In this document: one piece after another, positions 1 through 9,167 of the stretch
Layout: each line of letters starts with the position of its first letter
Numbering within the stretch: the first letter of the stretch is position 1
NCBI RefSeq assembly: GCF_002909485.1
Contig: NZ_PPXG01000004.1
Span: 372,001 to 436,000, forward strand
DNA from: Stutzerimonas stutzeri
Lineage (GTDB): Bacteria > Pseudomonadota > Gammaproteobacteria > Pseudomonadales > Pseudomonadaceae
Length of the DNA: 64,000 nt
Direction of reading: 5' to 3'
Translations under genes and position numbers: made by a program
The notes under the pieces: generated by a model
The model's database searches: none
Seen by the model: the letters and a program-made list of their open reading frames with translations, nothing else
Told to the model about the DNA's origin: nothing

Positions 1-564
1 CATGACATTCGCCAGGAAATAAAGGCGCTGACCATCCTCGGCCGCGAAACGAAGTGCCTCGACGAAGATGAGCAACGCGTTATCAGCAACATTCTCGATC
101 TGCACGAGATCAAGGTTCGCGACATCATGACGCCACGCACGGTATGTGATTACACCGCGCCAGATGCCACCATCGGGACATTCAAGGAGAAGGTTGCAGA
201 CAGCCAGTACTCGCGCTACCCCGTGATCGGTGAAGATGAAACTCCCATGGGGGTCATATTCCGCTACGACGCGTTGGCGGCCGAAGACAACGACGCGCCG
301 GTTTCGTCCATCATGAAGCCGCTGAAGGTGACCCCTGAGACGGCGAGTGTGGAAAACCTGATGACGCAGCTTATGCATGAGCGCCAGCACATGTGTCTCG
401 TGTATGACGAGTTCGGCAGCTGGCGTGGCTTGGTTACGATGGAAGACATCATGGAAACCATTATCGGTAAACCGATCATGGACGAGACGGATGACATCCC
501 GAACATGCGTCGTTTTGCCAAGCGTCGCTGGGACCACCGGATCAAGAGCGCCCGCGACAACTGA
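1..564 (+). CDS. CNNM/CorC-like CBS-domain membrane protein, C-terminal part
   Basis: The reading frame is open from base 1, so the N-terminal half lies outside the window; 187 residues and the stop are visible. The visible part begins with the helix that follows the DUF21/CNNM membrane domain and then carries a CBS-domain pair. The phrase VRDIMTPRT at about residues 40-48 is the usual entry to the first CBS domain in the hemolysin C/CorC/YtfL family, and MVTMEDIMETIIG-type wording near residue 147-155 (here LVTMEDIMETIIG) marks the second. These proteins are linked to divalent cation (Mg/Co) homeostasis. The usual C-terminal CorC transporter-associated domain seems to be missing, because the protein ends shortly after the second CBS domain; this short form also occurs in the family. 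The family is clear; the substrate is unknown. Confidence 0.85.
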   Translation, partial: HDIRQEIKALTILGRETKCLDEDEQRVISNILDLHEIKVRDIMTPRTVCDYTAPDATIGTFKEKVADSQYSRYPVIGEDETPMGVIFRYDALAAEDNDAPVSSIMKPLKVTPETASVENLMTQLMHERQHMCLVYDEFGSWRGLVTMEDIMETIIGKPIMDETDDIPNMRRFAKRRWDHRIKSARDN

Positions 565-996
565 TTACTTTTGCCCAGCTGCTAGGTGTCAGCAACCCTA
601 GCGGCTTGGCTGCCAGTAAGGCTTGGCCGCGACAGTGTTGCCGGCTACCTTCATTCGCAGTTGCATCCTGCAGCGATTCGGCGACTAAGTCGGCATCCCC
701 AATCCATATGCATGAGGCAGCGATACCGCAGCGTGTCGCCGCAGCATCCTCTTTGCGCCCGCTTTTCGTGCCTCACGCACAAACCAAGTGCTCCGAACCG
801 GACCATTTGATCCGTTTCGCCCTCGTCAAAACGCTAAGCCACTGATCCATAAGCGAATCGATCCGATGGCACGCTTTCTGCTCTCTCCTCGACAGTCGCC
901 CGTGTGCAACGGGCGGCGGCGTCACGCATACAGAGAAGCGCCTGCGCCATTGGCGACGCGCTCAGGTTTCCGCCTTGCGTCAGAGGAGTGCATTAC
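565..996. other. Intergenic region without recognisable gene
   Basis: The 432 bases between the CBS protein and the dioxygenase operon contain only short frames without ribosome binding sites or family resemblance. A GAGGAG ribosome-binding site at about 983-988 belongs to the next gene. I see no strong terminator or known operator here. The operon promoter is presumably inside. Confidence 0.6.
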
Positions 997-2007
997 ATGA
1001 CTCTGCAATACGTTCCCATCATCGACCTGGCGCCGTATTTCTCGGGCGCGCCGGAGGGCAAGGCCCAGGTGGCCAAAGCCGTGGACCAGGCCTGTCGCGA
1101 CATTGGCTTTCTGGTCATCACCAACCACCAGATCCCCAGTGAACTGATCGAGCGCGTGTCGCGGCTGACGCGGCAGTTCTTCACCTTGCCGTTGCCGGAA
1201 AAGCGCAAGGTCGACCGGCCCAGCCCGGAAATGGTGCGCGGCTACAGCGCCATCGCCGAAGAGAGCCTGTCGTACTCAATGGAGGAGGCCGCGCCCGGCG
1301 ATCTCAAGGAATCCTTTTCCATCGGGCCCAGCGATGTGCCGGATGAGGACTACTACCGTTGCGCCGCAGCCGGCCCGCATTTCGCGCCGAACGCCTGGCC
1401 CACCGGCATCGAGGGGTTCGAGCAAACCTACCGCGAGTACTTCGCCGCCATGAGCGAGCTGTCGCAGTCGCTGATGCGCATCTTCGCGCTAGCGCTGGAA
1501 CTGCCGGAAACCTTCTTCGACGACAAGATCGACAGGCACATCAGCATGTTCCGCAGCCTCAGCTACCCGGACGTGAAGGGCACGGTGGAGCCCGGCCAGA
1601 TGCGCGCCGGTGCCCACACCGATTACGGCAGCCTGACCATCGTCAAGCCGGACAACGCTTTGGGCGGCTTGCAGGCCCGCAACCGTCAGAGCGAATGGGT
1701 CGACGTGCCCTACGTGGAGAACGGATTCGCCGTGAACATTGGCGACCTGATGATGCAGTGGACCAACGATCAGTGGATTTCCACGCTGCATCGGGTGGTC
1801 AATCCGCCGGCCGACAGCCCTGCCGACAACGGCCGCCAGTCACTGGTTTTCTTCCACCAGCCCAACTATGACGCGCTGATCGAGTGCCTGCCGGGATGCC
1901 TGAGCGAGGGCGAAGCGCCACGCCACGCGCCGGTCACCTCCGGCGACAACCTGCTCTCCAAGTTCGTCAAGCAGACCACCTTCGGCAAAGGCCTGGAGGT
2001 CGCATGA
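997..2007 (+). CDS. Isopenicillin N synthase-like 2OG-Fe(II) oxygenase
   Basis: A 336-residue non-heme iron dioxygenase of the isopenicillin N synthase/ACC oxidase family. The N-terminal DIOX_N region starts at IIDLAPYF (residues 8-15). The iron site is visible as HTD in GAHTDYGSL (about residue 205) with the distal histidine in TLHRVVNP (about 265), and the 2-oxoglutarate-binding Arg-x-Ser is in RQSLVFF (about 280). ATG 997 was chosen over an in-frame upstream start at 904 because GAGGAG lies 8 bases before it and the family N-terminus begins there. The stop overlaps the next ATG (ATGA), and four ABC importer genes follow, so the enzyme probably oxidises the compound taken up by that importer. 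Substrate not known from sequence. Confidence 0.88.
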   Translation: MTLQYVPIIDLAPYFSGAPEGKAQVAKAVDQACRDIGFLVITNHQIPSELIERVSRLTRQFFTLPLPEKRKVDRPSPEMVRGYSAIAEESLSYSMEEAAPGDLKESFSIGPSDVPDEDYYRCAAAGPHFAPNAWPTGIEGFEQTYREYFAAMSELSQSLMRIFALALELPETFFDDKIDRHISMFRSLSYPDVKGTVEPGQMRAGAHTDYGSLTIVKPDNALGGLQARNRQSEWVDVPYVENGFAVNIGDLMMQWTNDQWISTLHRVVNPPADSPADNGRQSLVFFHQPNYDALIECLPGCLSEGEAPRHAPVTSGDNLLSKFVKQTTFGKGLEVA

Positions 2008-2390
2008 GCACGCTTTCCTACGTCAACGTGTTCGCCCGCGACATCGACGCCCTGAGCGGCTTCTACCGCGAGCTGTTCGGCTTCAGGAACATCCCCGAGA
2101 TCGCCTCGCCGATCTTTCGCGGGCTGGATACCGGCAAGAGCTGCATCGGCTTCAACGCGCCGGAAGCCTATGAACTGCTGCATCTGAACGAGTTCGCCGA
2201 CACCCGCGGCTGCAAGTTCCTGCTGAACATCGACGTCGATACGAAAGAAGAGGTCGAGCGTCTGGTGCCCATCGCTGTCGCCATGGGCGCGCGGCTGATC
2301 AAGGCGCCCTACGAAACCTATTACCACTGGTATCAGGCGGTGCTGCTGGACCCGGAAAACAACGTGTTTCGCATCAACCACATGCTTTGA
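2004..2390 (+). CDS. VOC-superfamily (glyoxalase/dioxygenase fold) protein
   Basis: A 128-residue single-unit VOC protein. The start SYVNVFARDIDALSGFYREL is typical of the first beta-alpha-beta module, and the end (LLDPENNVFRINHML) resembles the metal-site strand DPDGN-x-hydrophobic of the fold. Such proteins are lyases, isomerases, dioxygenases or binding proteins that often act as dimers. It overlaps the preceding oxygenase by four bases (ATGA) and lies 25 bases before the BMP binding protein, so it is translationally coupled to a catabolic or uptake operon. The fold is clear; the reaction is not predictable. Confidence 0.82.
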   Translation: MSTLSYVNVFARDIDALSGFYRELFGFRNIPEIASPIFRGLDTGKSCIGFNAPEAYELLHLNEFADTRGCKFLLNIDVDTKEEVERLVPIAVAMGARLIKAPYETYYHWYQAVLLDPENNVFRINHML

Positions 2391-2415
2391 CGTGCCAACC
2401 TCAGGAAGACCAAAA

Positions 2416-3519
2416 ATGCTCAATCAGATGAAACGGACCTTGTGTGCGGCGGTGGCTCTCGGCCTGGCGACGACTGTTGGCGCCGCCGCGGCGCAGGAAG
2501 GGCAGGGGCTGACCCTCGATAAGCCGGCGAAGATCGCCATGCTCTACATCAGCCCGCGCAACGACGGCGGCTGGACTCAGGCCTTCGACGAGGCGCGGCA
2601 GAAGCTCGAAACCGAGCTGGATACCAAGATCCAGTACGTCGAGAGCGTGCCGGAGAATGCCTCCTCGATCCGCCCGGCCGTGGACCGGCTGATCCAGCGC
2701 GGCGCCAACGTCATCATCGGCACCGCCTTCGGCTATTCCGACACCTTCAAGGAGCTGGCCGACAAGTATCCGGACGTGGCCTTTCTCAATGGTTCGGGCA
2801 CCACCAACAGCGGCAACCTTGAATCCTTCTACGGGCGCACTTACGAGAGCCAGTACCTGTGCGGCATGGCAGCGGGCGCGGCGTCGAAGACTGGCAAGCT
2901 CGGATTCGTCGCGGCCAACCCCTTCGGCCAGGTGAACTGGACGGTCAACGCCTTCGCCCTCGGCGCCCAGCAGATCAATCCGGAAGCCACGGTCACCGTG
3001 GTCTACACCGGCGCCTGGAACGATCCGGTCAAGGAGCGCGCCGCCGCCATGGCGCTGATCGACTCTGGCGCCGACGTGCTCGGCCAGCACGTCGACAGCC
3101 CGACGCCACAGATCGTCGCCCAGGAGCGCGGCGTGCACGGCACCGGGCACCATCGCGACATGAGTGAGTTCGCCCCTGACGCCACCGTCTGCTCGTCGGT
3201 CTGGGTGTGGGACAAGTTTCTTGCGCCGGAGCTGAAGAAGATCAGCGCCGGCAACTGGATGCCGCCGGAGAACGGCGCGCTGTTGTCCATGGCCGAGGGC
3301 GGCACCGACGCGGCCTGCTGCGGCCCGGCGGTTTCCGAAGCGGACAAAGCCAAGATCATGGCCACCCGCGAAGCGCTGCTCAAAGGCGAGAAGAAGATCT
3401 ACGCCGGGCCGATGCTCGACCGCGACGGCACCGAGCGGATCGCCGCTGGTGACGTTATGGCAGACCCGGCGCTGTGGCAGATGGACTGGTTCGTCAAGGG
3501 AGTGATCACCCAGCAATGA
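2416..3519 (+). CDS. BMP-family ABC transporter substrate-binding protein
   Basis: A 367-residue periplasmic binding protein of the Bmp/PnrA (basic membrane protein) family, which mostly bind purine nucleosides or related compounds. A Sec signal peptide is visible (MKRTLCAAVALGLATTVGAAAA, cut near residue 26). The family phrases follow: IAMLYISPRNDGGWTQAF, a central VIIGTAFGYSDTF, and an NGSGTTNSGNLESFYGRTYESQYLCG stretch typical of the subgroup that lacks a lipobox. ATG 2416 was preferred to ATG 2392 because it begins the signal peptide and follows AGGAAG. Its stop overlaps the ATPase start (ATGA). The nucleoside/purine assignment is by family, not by visible ligand residues. Confidence 0.88.
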   Translation: MLNQMKRTLCAAVALGLATTVGAAAAQEGQGLTLDKPAKIAMLYISPRNDGGWTQAFDEARQKLETELDTKIQYVESVPENASSIRPAVDRLIQRGANVIIGTAFGYSDTFKELADKYPDVAFLNGSGTTNSGNLESFYGRTYESQYLCGMAAGAASKTGKLGFVAANPFGQVNWTVNAFALGAQQINPEATVTVVYTGAWNDPVKERAAAMALIDSGADVLGQHVDSPTPQIVAQERGVHGTGHHRDMSEFAPDATVCSSVWVWDKFLAPELKKISAGNWMPPENGALLSMAEGGTDAACCGPAVSEADKAKIMATREALLKGEKKIYAGPMLDRDGTERIAAGDVMADPALWQMDWFVKGVITQQ

Positions 3520-5093
3520 GCAACCTGAACGCGATCCAGCTGACCGGGGTGAGCAAGTCGTTCGACGGCTTCATGGCCCTGTCCCAGGCGGATTTCACCG
3601 CCAAATGGGGCGAAGTGCACGCGCTGCTCGGCGAAAACGGCGCGGGCAAATCCTCGCTGATGAACATCGCCGCCGGCCTCTACGCACCGGAAAGCGGATC
3701 GCTGTTCATCAACGACAATGCGGTGCGCTTGACCGGCCCGCGGGATGCGAGCCGCTACCACATCGGCATGGTTCACCAGCATTTCAAGCTGGTGAAGCCG
3801 TTCACCGTGGCCGAGAACATTCAGCTGGGGCTGCCCGTGGGGCCCGGCAATCACGCTTTCGCGGGCAGCCACCGGCAGCGGCTGACAGCTTTGGAACAGC
3901 GGATCAGCGACAAGGCGGCAGAGTTGGGTTTCACCATCGACCCGCGCAAGGTCACCGAGTCGCTTTCGGTGGCCGAGCAGCAGCGCGTGGAAATCCTCAA
4001 GGTGCTGCTGGCCGGCGCGCGGATCCTGATCCTCGACGAGCCGACGGCAGTACTCACCGATCAGGAAGCCGAGCGCCTGCTGGAAACCGTGCGGGCCTTT
4101 GCTCGTCAGGGCGCTGCGGTGATCCTGGTCACCCACAAGATGAGCGATGTGAAGCGCTTCGCCGACCGCGTCACCGTGATGCGCGGCGGGCGGACGATTC
4201 AAACCCTCGATCCACAATCGGTCTCGGTGCCCGAGCTCGTGCGCCTGACCGTGGGCGAGTCCGCACCGGCCAGCGAATACCAGCCGGCGACGCCGGGCGA
4301 GGTGCGGCTGCAGGTGCGGGATCTAAGGTCGACGGGTGCTAGTGGGCATGGCGCACTCAATGGCGTGACCCTGAGCCTAAGGGCTGGCGAGGTCTACGGG
4401 ATCGCCGGTGTGGGCGGCAACGGCCAGAGCGAGTTGGCAAATGTGCTGATGGGCTTGCCCGAGTCCTGCGAAGGCACGTTGGAATTGACTGGTTTTGGCG
4501 ACCTGCGCCGGGCCAGCCCTGAACAACGCCGGGAGTTGCGCATTGCCTCGATTCCTGCCGACCGCTACGGCACGGCGCTGGCTGGCGAGCTGTCGGTGGC
4601 CGAGAACTTCGGTGTCGGGCAGATCCACAGTGGGCGCTATGGCTCGTTCTTCAACCTGCGGCGCAAGCGTCTGGAGGCGGACGCGGCCGAGGCGGTGGCC
4701 GGGTTCGATGTGCAGGGCGTGCGCTCGCTGAAGCAGAAGGCCGCGCTGCTCTCCGGCGGCAACGCGCAGAAGCTGGTGATCGCCCGCGAATTCTCCCGTG
4801 ACCCGCAACTGGTGTTGGTACATAGCCCCAGCCGCGGGCTCGACGTACGTGCCACCGCTGCCGTGCATGGGCGCCTACGCGCCGCCCGCGATGCCGGCGC
4901 GGCCGTGCTGCTGATCAGCGAAGACCTCGACGAAGTGCTGGCCCTGGCCGACCGCATCGGCGTGATGAACGCCGGGCGCGTCGTCGCGGAATTCAACCGG
5001 CCGGCGGATCGCCAGGCCATTGGTAGGGCGATGGTCAGCCATGCAGAGCTGAGCCATGGCGAGTTGAATCTAGAAGGGGTAAACCATGAATGA
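3516..5093 (+). CDS. ABC transporter ATP-binding protein, two fused ATPase domains
   Basis: A 525-residue sugar/nucleoside-type double ATPase that powers the importer formed with the next two permeases. Domain 1 has Walker A GENGAGKS (about residues 42-49), signature LSVAEQQRVEI (about 150) and Walker B ILILDEPTAV (about 170). Domain 2 has a degenerate Walker A (GVGGNGQSEL, about 300), signature LSGGNAQKL (about 413) and an altered Walker B (LVLVHSPSRGLD), in which the usual Asp-Glu is replaced by His-Ser. The second site is therefore probably non-catalytic, as is common in this subfamily. The start overlaps the BMP gene, and the end overlaps the first permease by eight bases. Confidence 0.92.
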   Translation: MSNLNAIQLTGVSKSFDGFMALSQADFTAKWGEVHALLGENGAGKSSLMNIAAGLYAPESGSLFINDNAVRLTGPRDASRYHIGMVHQHFKLVKPFTVAENIQLGLPVGPGNHAFAGSHRQRLTALEQRISDKAAELGFTIDPRKVTESLSVAEQQRVEILKVLLAGARILILDEPTAVLTDQEAERLLETVRAFARQGAAVILVTHKMSDVKRFADRVTVMRGGRTIQTLDPQSVSVPELVRLTVGESAPASEYQPATPGEVRLQVRDLRSTGASGHGALNGVTLSLRAGEVYGIAGVGGNGQSELANVLMGLPESCEGTLELTGFGDLRRASPEQRRELRIASIPADRYGTALAGELSVAENFGVGQIHSGRYGSFFNLRRKRLEADAAEAVAGFDVQGVRSLKQKAALLSGGNAQKLVIAREFSRDPQLVLVHSPSRGLDVRATAAVHGRLRAARDAGAAVLLISEDLDEVLALADRIGVMNAGRVVAEFNRPADRQAIGRAMVSHAELSHGELNLEGVNHE

Positions 5094-6222
5094 CCAGGTA
5101 CGCCCCGTAATGCTTGAGCAGGCTACGCAAGCGGCCGAGCGCCCGAAACAGCCGCTGCTGTCGCGGCGTTACGCATTGGAGATCCGCCAGCAACTGGCTT
5201 GGCATTGGCAGGCTGTGATCATCGGTCTCGCGCTGCTGCTGGGGCTGGGTATTTCCGCCGCCATCCTGATCGCCGCTGGCGTACCGGCCGGTGAGCTGCT
5301 CAACGAGTTCGTCATCCTCACGGTATTCGATGCACAGAGCCTGAAAGCGGTCTTGTTTCAGGCATCGCCGATGATCCTCGTCGGCCTGGCCGGCTGTATG
5401 GCCTTCCGCGCAAAATTCTGGAACCTGGGCCTCGAAGGCCAGATGATCTGGGGCGCTATCGGTGCCACGGCAATCTCACTGTTCGAGATAGGCCCGCAGG
5501 CGCTACGTCTGCCGCTGATGCTGGCGGCAGCAATCATCTGCGGTCTGCTCTGGGCGCTGGCGCCGGTGTTGCTCAAGCTGCGGTTGAAGGTCAACGAGAT
5601 CATCTCGACGCTGATGCTCAACTACCTGGCGATCAACTTCCTGCTGCATCTGCTCTATAGCAGCTGGAAAGATCCGAAGAGTTCGTTCCCCTACTCACCG
5701 CAGTTCCAGCCGTTCGAGCGCCTACCGGAGCTGTTCGACGGCATCAGCGCGGCAGTGCCGCTGGCCGTGTTCGTCGCGTTGCTTGCGCTATGGTTTCTCG
5801 GCATTTCCCGCGCGGGGCTCTACCTGCGGTTCGTCGATGCCAACCCGCGGGTGGCCGGAGCGGTGGGTGTGCCGGTGCAGAAAATGATCATCGGCACGGT
5901 GCTGGTTTCCGGCGCCATGGCCGGGATTGCCGGTTTTCTCGTCACGGCGGGGCAGGAAGGGCGACTGACCCAGTCGTTCTATCAGGGCTACGGCTTCTCC
6001 GGGATTCTTATCGCCTTCCTCGCGCGTAACAACCCGGTGGCGGCGCTGGTGGTAGCGCTGTTGATGGCGATGCTCTTCGTCGCCGGGCGCAGCCTGCAGG
6101 TGTTCTATCAAATCCCGTTTTCCATGGTGCAGCTGATCCAGGCGATTCTGGTGATCTGCGTCGCCTCCTCGGATTTCTTTATCCGCCACCGTATCCGCCG
6201 CGTTCAGGGAGGCGAAAGCTGA
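5086..6222 (+). CDS. BMP-type ABC transporter permease, first subunit
   Basis: A 378-residue inner-membrane permease of the BPD_transp_2 (branched-chain amino acid/sugar/nucleoside) family. After a polar N-terminus of about 40 residues there are about eight to ten hydrophobic segments. The phrase ILVGLAGCMAFRAKFWNLGLEGQM (about 103-126) is the NIGxEGQ signature of nucleoside/YufP-like permeases, and LKVNEIISTLMLNYLA is another strongly conserved loop. The gene starts inside the ATPase gene and its TGA shares one base with the ATG of the second permease, consistent with a coupled heterodimer. Confidence 0.9.
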   Translation: MNDQVRPVMLEQATQAAERPKQPLLSRRYALEIRQQLAWHWQAVIIGLALLLGLGISAAILIAAGVPAGELLNEFVILTVFDAQSLKAVLFQASPMILVGLAGCMAFRAKFWNLGLEGQMIWGAIGATAISLFEIGPQALRLPLMLAAAIICGLLWALAPVLLKLRLKVNEIISTLMLNYLAINFLLHLLYSSWKDPKSSFPYSPQFQPFERLPELFDGISAAVPLAVFVALLALWFLGISRAGLYLRFVDANPRVAGAVGVPVQKMIIGTVLVSGAMAGIAGFLVTAGQEGRLTQSFYQGYGFSGILIAFLARNNPVAALVVALLMAMLFVAGRSLQVFYQIPFSMVQLIQAILVICVASSDFFIRHRIRRVQGGES

Positions 6223-7148
6223 TGGACATGATCGCCAACTGGCTCGGCAACACGCCGGACTTCGCCGTACCTTTCGCTCTCGCGGCGTTGGGGCTGATCC
6301 TTACCGAGCGCGCTGGCGTCCTGGCGCTGGGCGCCGAAGGGCTGATGCTGGTCGGCGCGCTGGCCGGGATTGGCGCGCAACTGGCGTTCGGCAGCCACGG
6401 CACTTCGCTGCTGATGGCGATGGGCGCGGCGGCGGTGGTGTCGCTGCTGTTCGCGCTGATGGTGCTGGTGCTGCGCATCAATCAGGTGATAGCCGGCCTG
6501 GCGCTGGTGTTCTTCTGCCAGGGGCTGACCGGCTTGCTCGGCACCCTGCTGGACTGGACCAACAAGCCGGTTAAGGGGCTGGGCGCGGTCGAGCTGTGGC
6601 CGCTGTCGGAGCTGCCGCTGCTGGGCAAGGTCTTCGTGCAGAACCCGCTGGTGTTCATGACGCCGCTGATCTTTCTTGCCGTGGTCTGGTTTCTGACCCG
6701 AACCACTACTGGGTTGCGCATGCGCGCGGTTGGCGAAAACCCCCAGGCGGCCGACGCAGCAGGCATTTCCGTGCTCGGCTATCGGCTGGCAGCGATTCTC
6801 GCTGGCTCCGCGCTGATCGGACTGGCGGGCGGTTACATCTCGGTGCTCAGCACCAAGCTGTGGATCGCCGACATGACCGGCGGTCGTGGCTGGATCGCCG
6901 TAGCGCTGGTGATCTTCGCGCGCTGGTCGCCGTGGAAGGCCCTGGCCGGTGCGCTGCTGTTCGGCTGCATCGAGGCGTTGATCCCGCAGCTGGCCGCCGC
7001 CGGCGTGCGCCTGCCGCAATACTTCGTGCTGATGACGCCCTATGCCGTGACCCTGGCGGTGATGATCTGGGTCGCAAGCGGCAAGAACGTCTCCGGCAAC
7101 CAGCCGGGCGCACTGGGCATTCCCTTCATCCGTGAAGAGCGCCGCTGA
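6222..7148 (+). CDS. BMP-type ABC transporter permease, second subunit
   Basis: A 308-residue permease of the same BPD_transp_2 family as its neighbour, shorter as is usual for the YufQ-like partner. Hydrophobic segments fill the protein; LILTERAGVLALGAEGLMLVGAL (about 27-49) is the conserved NLGxEG-type loop, and VGENPQAADAAGI (about 170-183) is the cytoplasmic loop that contacts the ATPase. This is the last gene of the six-gene operon. It runs convergently to the next gene with only 12 bases between the stops. Confidence 0.9.
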   Translation: MDMIANWLGNTPDFAVPFALAALGLILTERAGVLALGAEGLMLVGALAGIGAQLAFGSHGTSLLMAMGAAAVVSLLFALMVLVLRINQVIAGLALVFFCQGLTGLLGTLLDWTNKPVKGLGAVELWPLSELPLLGKVFVQNPLVFMTPLIFLAVVWFLTRTTTGLRMRAVGENPQAADAAGISVLGYRLAAILAGSALIGLAGGYISVLSTKLWIADMTGGRGWIAVALVIFARWSPWKALAGALLFGCIEALIPQLAAAGVRLPQYFVLMTPYAVTLAVMIWVASGKNVSGNQPGALGIPFIREERR

Positions 7149-7160
7149 CGCCCGCGACGC

Positions 7161-7541
7161 TTATTGCGACGGGCTTTGGTAGCTCGAGCGGCAGGTGACT
7201 TCCGCGTAGGGTTCGTCCGGCGAGTAGTCGCCTGGAACTCGCTCGGTGCGCTGGGTATTTGGCGCAACGGTGAATACCGGCGATGCCGAGGTATCCGAGC
7301 GCGCATCATCCGGTACGCGGAATTCGCAGGTGATCTGACCGCCGGTGCGGTTCATGACCTTTACCGCCCGTACCCCGAGCAACTCCCCCTCGACCCCTTC
7401 AGATTTGGCTGGCACGCCCATCGGGCTTACTTCGACATCGAGGCCGTTGAGGTGGGTGACAACCTCCGGTGGGGGCGTTTGCGCCAAGGCCAGCGGGGCG
7501 CAAAGCGCCAGTCCGCAAGCGAGGATTTGTTGTCTAGTCAT
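7161..7541 (-). CDS. Small exported protein of unknown function
   Basis: A 126-residue protein with a clear signal peptide (MTRQQILACGLALCAPLALA, cut near residue 20). The mature part is a single small domain with two cysteines (ITCEFRV and VTCRSS), which could form a disulfide. The start at 7541 was preferred over 7556 because GGAGG lies a few bases before it and the signal peptide begins there. I do not recognise the family and assign no function. It is convergent with the ABC operon and divergent from the diguanylate cyclase. Confidence 0.65.
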   Translation of the reverse strand: MTRQQILACGLALCAPLALAQTPPPEVVTHLNGLDVEVSPMGVPAKSEGVEGELLGVRAVKVMNRTGGQITCEFRVPDDARSDTSASPVFTVAPNTQRTERVPGDYSPDEPYAEVTCRSSYQSPSQ

Positions 7542-7759
7542 GAGAACCTCCGTCAATTCGGTCCCCTTTAGAAGAGGCTACCGGCGGTCGGTTCGATCGC
7601 CGGGTCAATCAATGGTTGCAAATAATTAGAAGCGTCAAAAAACCGTTTGGCACGATATGTGATAGCTCATAGCCATGATCTGTCTTGCCGTACCGTTTAC
7701 GTCGTGTTGATTGCAACCGTCGCGAACGTTACGCGCAGTCCTTCCAAAGGGTGGCTGAA

Positions 7760-9157
7760 GTGACTAGGTATTTGCTCATCGTGTTGCTGACTCTGGCGGG
7801 CAGTGCGGCGGCGTCCGTCGATGTGGCGCTCGAGCTCAGTGCTGTCGAGCGTGAATGGTTGGCTGAGAACGGGTCGGTGAGCATATGCGTCGATCCCGAC
7901 TGGCTTCCGTTCGAGATGCTCAACGCCCAGGGTGAGCATGAGGGAATCGCGGCGGATCTTCTGCGGCTCGTTGCGCAGCGGGCAGGGTTGCAGCTGCAGA
8001 TCCTGGCAACCAAGGATTGGGATGAGTCGGTCACATTCTCCCAAGCGGGTCGCTGCCAGCTGCTGAGCTTTCTCAATCAGACGCCAGCGCGCGATGCTTG
8101 GCTGATCTTTACCAAACCGCTGTTCACCGATGCCAACGTCGTCATCGCGCGGGAAGATCATCCCTATGTGGCAGACCTGTCTGCGCTTTCAGGCGCGACT
8201 GTCGCGTTGCCGTCCGGTACCTCCGTGGAAGAGAGCGTGCGGCGAGATTATCCTCAGCTGCGCATTATCCGTACTGATACGGATGCCCAGGCGTTGGAGC
8301 TGGTCAATGAGCGCAAGGCGGATCTGACGGTTCGCTCTCTGACCGTGGCTGCCTACACCATTCGCCGGGAAGGCTGGTTCAATCTGAAGATTGCCGGACA
8401 ACTCAGCAGTTTCGATAACCAGTTTCGAATTGGCGTGCTCAAAAGCGAGCCCGTGCTGCGCGACATACTGAACAAGGCCATTACCACCATCACCCCGGGT
8501 GAGCTGAACCAGATAGCCAACAGCCATGCGCCCGTTCGCCTCGAATCAGGTACTGACTACCGACTCGTCGCGCAGATCGTCGTGATTTTCTCGGTGATGC
8601 TGCTCACCAGCCTGTTCTGGATCGGCCGACTGCGCCGGTTGAACGAGCAGTTGCAGGTCAAGTCGCAGACTGACGCGCTGACCGGACTGGCCAATCGTGC
8701 GGCGCTGGATCGTCGTTTCGCCAGGGCGCTGGAGCAGGCACGGCGTTATCAGCGCCCGCTGTCGATCGTCATGCTCGACATCGATCACTTCAAGCGGATC
8801 AACGATGAGCTCGGCCACCAAATGGGCGACCGGGTGCTCAAGGAATTTGCCGATCTGCTGGCAGGTAGTCTGCGCGGCGCCGATGCCGTGGGGCGTTGGG
8901 GTGGCGAGGAGTTCCTGGTGCTGTGCCCGGAAACTGGTGGCCAGCAGGCGGTGACGTTCGCCGAACGACTGTGCGAACGATCGCAGGCTTTCGCTTTCAG
9001 CACCGGCCGAATGCAGACCCTTAGCGCCGGCGTGGCCGAGCTGAATGCGACGGACACGGTGGACAGCCTGCTGCGTCGTGCCGATGCCGCCCTGTACTGC
9101 GCCAAGCACGAAGGGCGCGATCGGGTTTGCTTTATGGCGTCGGACGAGCAGATCTGA
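7760..9157 (+). CDS. Diguanylate cyclase with periplasmic solute-binding sensor domain
   Basis: A c-di-GMP synthase of 465 residues. A signal/anchor sequence (RYLLIVLLTLAGSAAA) is followed by a bacterial type-3 solute-binding domain (about residues 40-255; ICVDPDWLPFEM and GIAADLLRLVAQRAGL are typical), a membrane helix (about 265-287) and a C-terminal GGDEF domain. The active-site loop is GGEEF at 381-385, and the inhibitory I-site RGAD lies just before it, so catalysis with product inhibition is expected. GTG 7760 was chosen because the signal peptide starts there and AAGG precedes it; TTG 7685 and GTG 7751 are in-frame alternatives. It probably senses an amino acid-like ligand in the periplasm. 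Confidence 0.88.
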   Translation: MTRYLLIVLLTLAGSAAASVDVALELSAVEREWLAENGSVSICVDPDWLPFEMLNAQGEHEGIAADLLRLVAQRAGLQLQILATKDWDESVTFSQAGRCQLLSFLNQTPARDAWLIFTKPLFTDANVVIAREDHPYVADLSALSGATVALPSGTSVEESVRRDYPQLRIIRTDTDAQALELVNERKADLTVRSLTVAAYTIRREGWFNLKIAGQLSSFDNQFRIGVLKSEPVLRDILNKAITTITPGELNQIANSHAPVRLESGTDYRLVAQIVVIFSVMLLTSLFWIGRLRRLNEQLQVKSQTDALTGLANRAALDRRFARALEQARRYQRPLSIVMLDIDHFKRINDELGHQMGDRVLKEFADLLAGSLRGADAVGRWGGEEFLVLCPETGGQQAVTFAERLCERSQAFAFSTGRMQTLSAGVAELNATDTVDSLLRRADAALYCAKHEGRDRVCFMASDEQI

Positions 9158-9167
9158 GTCTTTGGGT

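Noticed and set aside
2401-3516. 371-residue frame on the minus strand opposite the BMP gene
   Set aside because: It is the antisense of a well-recognised binding protein, has no family features and follows its codon bias.
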